Assembly: GCF_035046485.1 (NCBI RefSeq)
Contig: NC_085137.1
Span: 253,788,733-253,852,732, forward strand
Direction: 5' to 3'
DNA length: 64,000 bases
Source: Aedes albopictus
Taxonomy: Eukaryota > Arthropoda > Insecta > Diptera > Culicidae
Every line of letters begins with the position of its first letter. The first letter of the stretch is position 1. Shown piece by piece: positions 20,478 to 29,779 of this stretch. Under the pieces are notes generated by a model. That model searched no databases and was not told the DNA's origin. It saw only the letters and a list, made by a program, of their open reading frames with translations. The translations under genes and the position numbers were made by a program.

Positions 20478-21595
20478 TTACGGCTGGCTCGTAGGGCCTG
20501 ACACCAACCCCCTACTTTCCGGAGGACCATAGTGCACAGTTGAGCTTAGAGTCCTTCCCTGGCACTCGGACGTAGATCAGCCGCCCCTAACATGGGGATC
20601 AGACACTGTTGTGAGCCGCTCCTCCTGGAGAACAGACGCTCAGGTTTGCCGAAGCAAACCCCCCTTCCATGTCAGCCTACGACCAAAGTTCCCACCGGGG
20701 TTGGTTACCCGATCTTCCCTAAGGTTGCTCATAGTTTCCGGCCGGTACCGCGTGGAGGTAGGGATAGGAGTTGCTGGGCAGAGGCTAGTGGATCACAATG
20801 GGATCTGAATTGCGCAGCATACCCAGCCTTTACCGTGCCTTTTTCGGATTATAGCTCCAATCGAACCGGAATTTTACCGCATTTTTTGCTATTAAAAATG
20901 GTCCGGATCGGTTAAGGCGTTCCGGAGTTATGACCATTTGAGTGATCCGGACCAGCACCGGTAGAACTGGCAATATATAAAAATGAACAAAGCCCCATCA
21001 TGCGACATATAGAACTGCGGCGATTTTTGTAACCTTTAACATGGTTGACCAATTTTGTGCAGAAATCACACTGAAGACTAGAAATTCCACGATGTCAGCC
21101 CAAAATTCAAAATGGCGGCCTACTATTCAAGATGGCGGCTCCAAATTCAAAATGGTGGCTGTTTAATGGTGTTCTAGGCTCCAATATGCGATATATTTGG
21201 TAAGGGAAAGTTGCCTGGAGTCCAAAAATAGCGACCAGAATATCAAAGATGGCGGTTAAAAATCAAAGATGGCGGCTCAAAATTCAAGATGGCGTCTGTT
21301 TAATGGTGTTTTAGGCTCCAAAACCATGCAATATGGGTATATTTGGTATAGGGAAGATGTCCGGAGTCCAGAAATAACGACCAGGATATCCAAGATGGTG
21401 GTCTAAAACCCAAGCTGGCTGCTCCAAATTCAAGATAATGGCTGTTTAATGGAGTCTTAAATTTCCGAAGTCCAAAAATAACGACCAGAATATGCAAGAT
21501 GGCGGTCTATAATTCAATATGGCGGCTCAAAATTCAAGAAGGCGGCTGTTTAATCAAGTTTTAGGCCATATTGTGCGGGTATTCCCTAATCGAAC

Positions 21596-21895
21596 ACGCA
21601 CACTAAGATTCAGATGTTCCAGCTCAGTAATTTTTTCACTGAGTTCAGTATTTTTTCCATCTTTTTACTGAGTTTTCAACAGCAGATTTATCTCGGTACA
21701 CTCGGTAATCGTATTTACCGTTCACCAGTAACGATATTTACCGTGCATCAGTAACTTTTGACAGTTTATTAGCTGAGCTCAGTAACTTATTTACAGAATA
21801 TCCGCAAAATAAACAACCGAGCGTACCGAGTTAAATCTGCTGTTGAGAACTCAGTAAAAAGATGCGGAAAATACCGAGCTGATCTTAGTGTGCGA
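21596..21895. mobile_element. 300-bp TIR element (MITE)
   Basis: The left end GCACACTAAGATTCAG is the inverse of the right end CTGATCTTAGTGTGC. Pairing continues for about 75 bp, including ACTGAGTT..CAACAGCAGATTTA and TAAATCTGCTGTTGAGAACT. It lies within the insertion in the ATGGCGG array. No clear TSD. Confidence 0.75.
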
Positions 21896-22041
21896 CGGTT
21901 TGGAACGGTCATGCCTCGAACAGTCCCAAAAATCGTCCGTTTTTGCCTTCATACCTGGTATTGACGATTTTCCCTCTTTTCGAACGCGACGAATCCGTCG
22001 CGAGTGAAACCATCGCCAGAGTCGTCGCAGCCAATCAGCAG

Positions 22042-22165
22042 GCGGGAGTCTGACGTTTCTCCGATCTCACTAACACAAACAACAGCAGAGGTGGTGCTTG
22101 GTTCGTCGTTGCGATGATTCAAAAATGGCGACTGGAAGTTTTGTTATGAAAGCAACATACAATAT
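22042..22165 (+). repeat. Dispersed repeat, also present in reverse at 63838-63965
   Basis: GTCTGACGTTTCTCCGATCT, ACCACCTCTGCTG (reverse) and TTTTGTTATGAAAGCAACAT are shared in order by the two loci, in opposite orientation, about 90% alike by eye. The element is unnamed here. Confidence 0.65.
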
Positions 22166-22190
22166 CACAGTCGAATGTGTCAAAAGTGAC

Positions 22191-22253
22191 AGAGTGGCAC
22201 GTGCTTTTTTGCTGTCTATTTAAGTGAGACAGCAAAAAAGCACGTGCCACTCT
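22191..22253. repeat. Perfect 27-bp hairpin
   Basis: The arm AGAGTGGCACGTGCTTTTTT (plus GCTGTCT) at 22191-22217 is repeated exactly inverted at 22227-22253, around a 9-base loop. It could be a MITE end-to-end deletion product or a small-RNA precursor. Confidence 0.85.
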
Positions 22254-23165
22254 TCGCTCTCTTTCTTTTTTCAACGATGACAGCAGAAGATCGCGTCAAA
22301 AAACGAGGTAGTTTGTACAAGGAGATACTCAATTGACGAGGTTCGTAGAAAAGAGCGATTAATTAGGGAGTCGAATCGACCTTCGAATCCAGTGGCCAAG
22401 AAAACTCACAATAAATCCATGCCATAATGGGAATATTTGGTATGAGGAAGATGTCTGGACTCCAAAAATGGCGACAAAAATATCTAAGATTGCGGTATAA
22501 AATTCAAGATGGCGGTCCAAATTCCAAGATGGCGACTGTTTAATGGAATCTTAGGCTATAAAACAATGCAATATGGGTATATTTGGTTTTTGGTATGACG
22601 AAGATGTCCAGAGTACAGAAATAACGACTAGAATATCCAAAATGGCAGTCTAAATCCAAGATAATGGCTCCAAATTCAAGATGGTGGCTGTTTAGTGGAG
22701 TTTTAGGCCCTAAAACCATTCAATGTGGGTATTTTTGATATGAGGAATATGTCCGGAGTCAAAAAATGGTGACCAGAATATCTAAGATGGCGGTCTAAAA
22801 TCCAAAATGGCGTCTGTTTAATGGTGTGTTAGGCTTTGAATCCATGCAATATGGGTATATTTGGTATAAGGATGGCGGCTGTTAAATGGAGTTTTAGGCC
22901 CCAAAATCATATCATATGGGTATATTTGGTATGGCAAGGATTTCTGGAGTCCAGAAATGGCAACCAGAATAACAAAGATGGTGTTTTAATATCCAAAATG
23001 GCGGCTATTTAAGAGAGTTTTAGGCTCTAAAACCATTCAATTTGGCTTTAGCTGGAATGGGGGAGAAGTCTGGAGTCCAAAAATAGCTTACAGAATTTCC
23101 TAAAAGCGGACTTAAATCCAAAAGGGCGACTTAAAATTCAAGATCGCGGTTTTTTAAGAGTTTAA

Positions 23166-23433
23166 GCACCGACGAACCGACGTGACAGCTAGAACAAATA
23201 AATTCAAATTTGTTGTCCGCGACGCCATGATGAAAAATAGCCAAACACTATCACCACCTCTATAACGGCTCGCGATGATTTGATAGCTCGACACCGAACC
23301 CCCGTGTGTTCATATAGGAAACGGTTCGCGTCTGCGCTGATTTGACAGAAGCGATCGCTCGCTTCGGTGGTCGACCGTTAAATTTGGGGGGGACACTTTT
23401 GAATCACCACTGTCACGTCGGTTCGTTGGTGGT
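23166..23433. mobile_element. 268-bp MITE with TTAA flanks
   Basis: TTAA precedes (23162-23165) and follows (23434-23437). The ends CACCGACGAACCGACGTGAC and, reversed, CACCAACGAACCGACGTGAC match. TTAA duplication suggests piggyBac-type mobilisation. Non-coding. Confidence 0.7.
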
Positions 23434-23566
23434 TTAAGGCCCAAATTTCAAAAGCCAAATAAACGATATGATTTTTGGCGCCATGATTTTATTTTTTGTT
23501 AAACGTATGAAAGTGCGATATTCATCAACATTTCACTTGAATTTTGTTGAAATGGGTTCTAGAAAG

Positions 23567-24628
23567 TGTTACCAACAAACTGGCAACAATGGTAACAACC
23601 ACTGTGGAAGGCACAGACACAGTGTAGGATTTTACCTCTCACAGTAGTTATTCATAGACTCGAACTAACCACACCACCTGCCCCCCCCCCCCCCCCTCAT
23701 TCCTTTAATACACAGAAAGGGTTGAAATGAGAGAGACGGAGAGCTGAAGCCACGAAATACGCAAATGAGGATCACCGAGGCAGAAAGTATTGGACTGTGC
23801 AGTAAGATAGTCACGTTTTCGGGGCCGTCGAAGCCCCTGTTTGAGAAATCTCTCTGTTCGAGAGGAGACCCCCGACGGAGACTGCAACAAACAAGTCTGC
23901 CAGCGTTTTAACCCGTAGCAGAACAACGAGGTCAAGCAAAAATCGATTCCCGTGTTTGTCGTATAAACCCCCCCCCCCTTTCGTGGGGACAGCGAGGTGT
24001 GAAGGTCCGGCGAGCCACGTGCTGGTGGTCGACAAGCCCCCTCCGATATTGTCGAGCCACACGTGACGGGTGAGTAGTAACGGACGTTATTGAGGTGAGG
24101 GTACCAGTGAGGTCCGAGGGCTTGCCCCGCTTATTGGTACCCAACATCCGATGTGTTACTACCCCGTTCACGAGCGCGTTGGACGTCGGAATGCCAGTTT
24201 TAAAGAGACACTCCGGGATCGCCGCCCAGTAAACCCCAGCCAATACCGTGGTCGTTGCCCCAGGATCCACGCATTATAGCCACCATTATGCAACACAATA
24301 CCAAGGCGAAGTGGCAAGTACATCCAAGGTGCCCTCTCTCCCAACGCATGCATACAGTTTGCCAGCATCCCAACGGCCGCAACGAACCCCTCTGTAATAC
24401 TACTCCCCCCCCCTCCCAACTAAACCCATGTTTCATTTAGAAAAATAAATAGCTTATAAGTAAATGTAACTTCTTCATGTATTTAGTACTACTTCGTGAG
24501 AAACGTCTTTGTCCTCCAGTGTGTGTCTGCCATTGTTCCGATTGTTCCGTTCAAAGGGTTGTGAGTCTTCCTGAGCAGATATCCGCCGACCCTGAGAGGG
24601 TATACCTCCGAGCTAGCCGCTTCTTACA
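23567..24628 (+). repeat. 5' LTR of the non-autonomous element
   Basis: Begins TGTTACC and ends TTACA, followed by ATTGGCGATCC. It includes two long poly(C) runs and an AATAAATAG poly(A)-like signal near 24443. Small ORFs within it occur identically in the other LTR and are not considered genes. Confidence 0.92.
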
Positions 24629-26627
24629 ATTGGCGATCCAACCAAACAAAAATATTCTGTTGCCAAGAATATTTTTTATACCTGCTCGGGGAGACTCACG
24701 ATTATTTTGTAGTGATCGTGAATCCGTCTCTGTTATTTTGTGCAGTTTGTCCTAGTAAAAAGGGTTAAGATTGTTTGATCGTGTGAAAAAAAGTTAAATC
24801 CTCAGTTTTTTTTTATGGTTGATTAAAAATATTTTTGAAAAATTTATGTGATTTCTTTTTCCAATATATAATTTAGTTTAAATGATTCCAAAAATCGAAA
24901 TTCATTCGCGTTGCCAACTCTGCCGGATTATGATGCAAGAGAACTAAAATATCTCTATGAGAGTAGATGAGAGATGAGAAGAGATTCTTGCAAACATGAT
25001 TCAGGTAGTAGAATTAAGAGATGAGAAGAGATTCTTGCAAACATGATTCAGGTAGTAGAATTAAGAGATTCTCGGCAGCCGTGTGCGGATGCAAAAGTGA
25101 TGAGTGTATAATACAAACATTCTCTAGTGGTTCATAGGAAAACAGCAAACAAAATCGAAAGTAGTGTATGCGTTAAGAGAGCGAAGACAACAGAAGGCAT
25201 GATTTCGTCACATCATATGTCAACCACAGACACAGATCTGTCGGTCTAGCAAAGCGCTCCAAGCAGAGTAGAGTAGAGAAGTTGCACACGAACCAACAGT
25301 TTTTTGTTAGGTACATAGTCCGAATTTCAGTTTGTTATTTGGCGGCGGTAGTCAATACAAGGAAAGCTTGTGGGAAAACAAATCTCAGGGCTGAGTATCA
25401 ATTATCGGCGTCTCTTTACCCGACAACTTTGTTCACAAATACTACTGATATCGTAGAGAAGATCAGTGAATCATTACCACCAAATCAACAATACCGAACA
25501 CCTATATTTGGTTGAACGAGTACTTCTGATGTTAGGTACGATAGAACCAGGCGCCCACTTAATATGCATGAACATTTATTTTTTGGTAGTTGTTTGGGAC
25601 TTGTAAAATGACTATGTTCAGCAAGTCGAAACTTAATCACTTGGCGAAAACTTTTGCCCTAGGTTTTGTGACCAAATCACATTTATAACAACAGAGCTAA
25701 TTTCGAACCGCGCATTGCTTTCTAATAGCACAAAATGTGTACAATGTTCAGTAGAACGAAAGGAGTACACAAAGGTTACGACCATGTTCGATGTCTGTAT
25801 TTAGATATTGTACTCTTTGAGTGATGCATCGGGGTTTCGCTATGACGTCAGCGCTACCAGAACCGTGCGTTCACATCTGTTCACATAGATAGGAGTGGAT
25901 TAAGGCATACATTGCGCCTTACCTCCAATGCAATACCGTAATGACCTTCTGCCATTATTAATATATTTAATGATGGTAATGAACAGGTCGGGTTGCATTC
26001 TTCAAAGAATCCAGGATCCTTCAACTTTCTAGCGAGAAAGTTAGAAGAAGACTGGATCTCGATCATCACACGAGACAGCTTTGTCTGGGTGATACTCTCA
26101 ATGACGTTAAGAGTCTAGGGAGCGTGTAGGATAAATAGTTAGTAAGCCAAGGTACCGAAAAGATGCAAGGAGTTGATTGAACGAGGATTGAATGAATGAA
26201 AGGGCCCAATGAATGAATGCGTGTTAGAGTTGAATGTATGAGAATTAGTAGGTACTATGCTGTGATATTAGGTTAAAAATTAGGTATACGCACTAGAATT
26301 TAAAAAATAAAAGTACGATAAGCGAGTATTAATTCCTTATCGCCAAAAGAATTATGAATTTGAGAATGTTTAGTCCAATGGTTCTCTATTCCTACTATTA
26401 AAATTTTTATATATAGATATTGGAAAAAGAAACACTTCCCATAAAATACCATGTTAAAAAAAACCTGAGTGATAATAGTTGCTATTGTCCGATCAAAACT
26501 AAACCCTGAACTAGGTGACTGCGCATTATTATATAGAGAAGGTAGCTACGAACACAAATTCTTAAAATACAAAAATTCTCGCTCAATTTTCTATAATTCG
26601 AGAATTTTTCCCGAAGGAAGGGACAAT
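24629..26627 (+). other. Interior of the non-autonomous LTR element, with a 47-bp tandem duplication
   Basis: No gag, protease, RT or integrase motif. A 47-bp unit beginning AGAGATGAGAAGAGATTCTT is repeated twice plus a partial copy at 24970-25069. A 77-codon ORF at 25282-25515 and shorter ones are not recognised. The interior is likely to hold packaging and priming signals only. Confidence 0.75.
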
Positions 26628-27687
26628 TGTTACCAACAAACTGGCAACAATGGTAACAACCACTGTGGAAGGCACAGACACAGTGTAGGATTTTACCTCT
26701 CACAGTAGTTATTCATAGACTCGAACTAACCACACCACCTGCCCCCCCCCCCCCCTCATTCCTTTAATACACAGAAAGGGTTGAAATGAGAGAGACGGAG
26801 AGCTGAAGCCACGAAATACGCAAATGAGGATCACCGAGGCAGAAAGTATTGGACTGTGCAGTAAGATAGTCACGTTTTCGGGGCCGTCGAAGCCCCTGTT
26901 TGAGAAATCTCTCTGTTCGAGAGGAGACCCCCGACGGAGACTGCAACAAACAAGTCTGCCAGCGTTTTAACCCGTAGCAGAACAACGAGGTCAAGCAAAA
27001 ATCGATTCCCGTGTTTGTCGTATAAACCCCCCCCCCCTTTCGTGGGGACAGCGAGGTGTGAAGGTCCGGCGAGCCACGTGCTGGTGGTCGACAAGCCCCC
27101 TCCGATATTGTCGAGCCACACGTGACGGGTGAGTAGTAACGGACGTTATTGAGGTGAGGGTACCAGTGAGGTCCGAGGGCTTGCCCCGCTTATTGGTACC
27201 CAACATCCGATGTGTTACTACCCCGTTCACGAGCGCGTTGGACGTCGGAATGCCAGTTTTAAAGAGACACTCCGGGATCGCCGCCCAGTAAACCCCAGCC
27301 AATACCGTGGTCGTTGCCCCAGGATCCACGCATTATAGCCACCATTATGCAACACAATACCAAGGCGAAGTGGCAAGTACATCCAAGGTGCCCTCTCTCC
27401 CAACGCATGCATACAGTTTGCCAGCATCCCAACGGCCGCAACGAACCCCTCTGTAATACTACTCCCCCCCCCTCCCAACTAAACCCATGTTTCATTTAGA
27501 AAAATAAATAGCTTATAAGTAAATGTAACTTCTTCATGTATTTAGTACTACTTCGTGAGAAACGTCTTTGTCCTCCAGTGTGTGTCTGCCATTGTTCCGA
27601 TTGTTCCGTTCAAAGGGTTGTGAGTCTTCCTGAGCAGATATCCGCCGACCCTGAGAGGGTATACCTCCGAGCTAGCCGCTTCTTACA
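26628..27687 (+). repeat. 3' LTR of the non-autonomous element
   Basis: It is the near-identical partner of the LTR at 23567-24628, and the only evident differences are shorter poly(C) runs. It is preceded by the polypurine tract and followed by AAAGCACG, whose AAAG is the target duplication. Confidence 0.92.
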
Positions 27688-28122
27688 AAAGCACGAGAAA
27701 GGCTCCATCACCGCTGAGCGGATTATTTTTCTATAAATAATTGTAGGAAAAATGCAAGAACCGGACAAATATATTTTTAACAAACCTTACAGATGTAAGT
27801 TGTAATAGCCAAAATAACTAGCTAATGCCAAAATTGATTAGCATAGTAGATATATCATTTTCGTCCTTTATACACCATAACCGTTATTACTTCGGAACTA
27901 TTTTATTTGACTGATCAAGAGATATTAGACAAAGTGTATCTCGATGATTTTCTTATCCATTTGTTAATCGATTCAAGATCTCTTGGCAGTTAACAAAAGA
28001 TACAATATTCCAGAATATCTAAGCTATTGTTTAAACATTCCATACAAGATTCTCGGAGGTACCTGGCATTTCTGGTAGTTTGGTCCATGGTCCATGATGC
28101 TATTTTGGAAACCAATCCACTA

Positions 28123-28391
28123 CCGTCTACCCCCGTTGGTTTGAACGACACCTTATGCAAACCAACGGAGTTCATTTTTAATTTGAACTTCTAGTAACCC
28201 TGTGGGCACCGAAAAACTCACCGATGGTAACCCTTTTTGCTGTTTTGTTTTGATTATGTGTTCCGTTTCACTCCGTTTCATGAGCAGTATGACGGTTGAA
28301 CCATTTTTAGTTTGAACAATGTGCAGATAAGCGGGGGTCAGATTAAAAAAGTGTTCAGATTAGATGCGTTCAAACCAACGGGGGCAGACGG
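28123..28391. mobile_element. 269-bp TA-flanked MITE
   Basis: The left end CCGTCTACCCCCGTTGGTTT and the reversed right end CCGTCTGCCCCCGTTGGTTT differ at one base. TA lies on both sides (28121-28122, 28392-28393). The CCGTC start is shared with the 1.74-kb element at 9462, suggesting related transposases. Non-coding. Confidence 0.88.
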
Positions 28392-28393
28392 TA

Positions 28394-29030
28394 GATGCTA
28401 AATCCACAATATTTTCTTAGAACTTTTGGCCAATCACACAAAATAAATATGTTAAATTCGAATAATACAGCAATAATTTTAATAATTGTAAGTTCACCAT
28501 AGGTGGATTAATTCAGGTTTTTTAATCCCAAGATTGCGTAGCCGGTAATAGATTTTTTTACTTGTTCTTCTAATTTGATGCTTTAATTATTTTCCTATGG
28601 TCAGGTCATTATTATTCTTATTTTCCTAATTATTATTCTCTTAGAAGGTATTCCAATTCTTAGTATTCCAATTGATTTTGTTGCTTTGTTATTCTTGTGT
28701 TACTCTGCATGAGATTATTACTCTTCTTTAGCTGTTCAACGAGCACTGTGTCATAGAAGATTGTTGAAAATCAGGTGGTGCGAGTAGTTTACAAACATAC
28801 TCTAAGAAAGTCCATTATAAAAAAAAATCCTTGACTGACAGTGAATCAAACACAGATTCCCTGAACATGGTCTTACCGTATACCAAGGTCGTGCGTTTAT
28901 CGCCTTGGTTATCTGGGCCCTTATTATGAACATAACCTGCGATCTGACCAAAGCACCTGACTTGAACGGTACCGTCTTTATGCGTTGAGATGGAATACCA
29001 AACCAACCGATCGGGAATTCTGCTTCTTAC
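28394..29030. other. BBS2 intron 1, donor-proximal part: no feature recognised
   Basis: AT-rich sequence followed by a stretch (28815-29030) that stays open in the BBS2 frame past the donor but has no homology to BBS2, so it is read as intron. No element ends were found. Confidence 0.5.
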
Positions 29031-29156
29031 CTTATCCGCGTTGGTCACCACGGTCAGACACGAATGTATGCCATCGTACTTGCCGCAAGTTACCAACTTC
29101 TCGAACACCTTATAGCTAAGCGAGAACGAAAATACCGGCTTAATCGAAATGTCCAT
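29031..29156 (-). CDS. BBS2: BBS2 exon 1 (start codon to first splice donor)
   Basis: ATG at 29156-29154 begins 42 codons: MDISIKPVFSFSLSYKVFEK and then LVTCGKYDGIHSCLTVVTNA-DK. This matches the start of animal BBS2 (PVFTLKLRHKI..., GRYDGTHPCLAAAT). The exon ends AAG before GTAAGA (29030-29025), phase 0. Joining to exon 2 gives TNADK|ILIHTPHKR, in line with the family (TQTGK|VFIHNPHTR). The frame stays open beyond the donor, but that part has no BBS2 similarity. An upstream in-frame TTG is not a start. Intron 1 is therefore 22,338 bp and filled with transposable elements. The gene probably serves BBSome assembly in ciliated cells, and the X-box candidate 154 bp upstream agrees with that. Confidence 0.88.
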
Positions 29157-29309
29157 TTTGGTCGGGAGTATCAATTTTTCCTATTCCAACAAACTGAGGA
29201 GAAAAAAAACGAACTTTGCATCGCAATGTATAGCTTCTGACTTAACTAAAGAAACACTCCTGGAATTGATGCAAATGTGTTTGCCTATTTTAGTGTTTTC
29301 GTTGCATTT

Positions 29310-29323
29310 CGCGCCATGGAAAC
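29310..29323. promoter_or_regulatory. Candidate RFX X-box upstream of BBS2
   Basis: CGCGCCATGGAAAC matches the ciliary X-box GTYNCC-AT-RGNAAC at 12 of 14 positions: the second half fully, the first half except two bases. It lies 154 bp before the BBS2 ATG, the usual distance for X-boxes of BBS genes. RFX factors drive ciliary genes in flies and worms. Binding is inferred. Confidence 0.45.
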
Positions 29324-29714
29324 TGATTGATGTTGGTCATGCGTACTGATGGCGCATTTTTGAACACTGGAGTTGGGAAGCAATAAGAAACTTGTTGCAA
29401 TGTTGTCTAGCTATTCTAGCACAGTCACCCCTAGTAACAATCCTAAGGCAGAGACACGCCGGGACAACGGGGCGCAAACCCTATGTTGTTTTTTTTTTAA
29501 CTTTTGTAGATATGCATTCAACAAGGTCCAATTGTGGCGAGATGGATCAACTATGGTCTTAGCCTGTCTGAATGACAAATCCAAAGAAAAAAAAAAACTA
29601 GGTCCGATTGTTTTCATTTATTACGCAGCGCAACATTTTTTGTCTCAAGAGCAAACTTATGTGTCTCTGACAGATTTTGAGCCGCTGCATCCGAATCCAG
29701 TTTTGCTCCAACAC
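29324..29714. other. Upstream flank of BBS2, no gene recognised
   Basis: It has poly(T)/poly(A) runs near 29490 and 29590 and one 115-codon frame that is not recognisable. The 8-bp TCCAACAC at 29707-29714 is the target duplication of the following element. Confidence 0.4.
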
Positions 29715-29779
29715 CACTAGCGTGCACAGGGGGGGGGGGGCAAGGGGGGGCACTTGCCCCCCCTTCTATTAAAAAAATC

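Larger units (their letters stand above)
14683..20839 (-). mobile_element. Full-length RTE-like APE LINE (copy A) with 12-bp target duplication
   Basis: TTTTTCGGATTA flanks both ends (14671-14682 and 20840-20851). The minus-strand 5' end is at 20839 and the 3' end, near 14683, has an AAATAAATGTATG-type short repeat tail. The single ORF encodes an APE endonuclease, an RT and an RWAGHVARM-type C-terminal domain, as in RTE-like elements; exact clade assignment would need a tree. Two other elements (15386-16295 and 16317-18193) are inserted in the ORF, about 20 bp apart. Beyond these, one TAG (GVF-stop-RRLL near 15060) is the only break seen. Confidence 0.85.
20995..23160. repeat. Degenerate tandem array of a ~145-bp 'AAGATGGCGG' unit, interrupted
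   Basis: A line such as GGCGGCTGTTTAATGG recurs near 21150, 21291, 21437, 21542, 22528, 22683, 22810, 22875 and 23000. Each is followed by GTTTTAGGCTCCAAAACCAT and ATGGGTATATTTGGTAT, and preceded by CCAAGATGGCGG. About nine diverged copies. An insertion of about 0.85 kb (21575-22430) splits the array. Non-coding. Confidence 0.75.
23567..27687 (+). mobile_element. 4,121-bp non-autonomous LTR retrotransposon (no gag-pol)
   Basis: Two direct LTRs (1,062 and 1,060 bp) begin TGTTACCAAC and end CTTCTTACA. AAAG flanks both outer ends (23563-23566 and 27688-27691) as a 4-bp target duplication. A primer-binding-site-like ATTGGCGATCC follows the left LTR. A polypurine tract, GAAGGAAGGGA, precedes the right LTR. 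The 2-kb interior has no protease, RT or integrase and must depend on proteins from another element. The LTRs differ almost only in poly(C) tract length, so the insertion is recent. Confidence 0.9.

Noticed and set aside
23705..24440. Six small frames repeated at 26764-27499
   Set aside because: They occur in both LTRs of the non-autonomous element and are overlapping frames of LTR sequence without recognised domains.
28815..29030. Extension of the BBS2 exon 1 frame as a 113-codon protein
   Set aside because: A consensus donor GTAAGA follows codon 42 and similarity to BBS2 stops exactly there, then resumes in exon 2.
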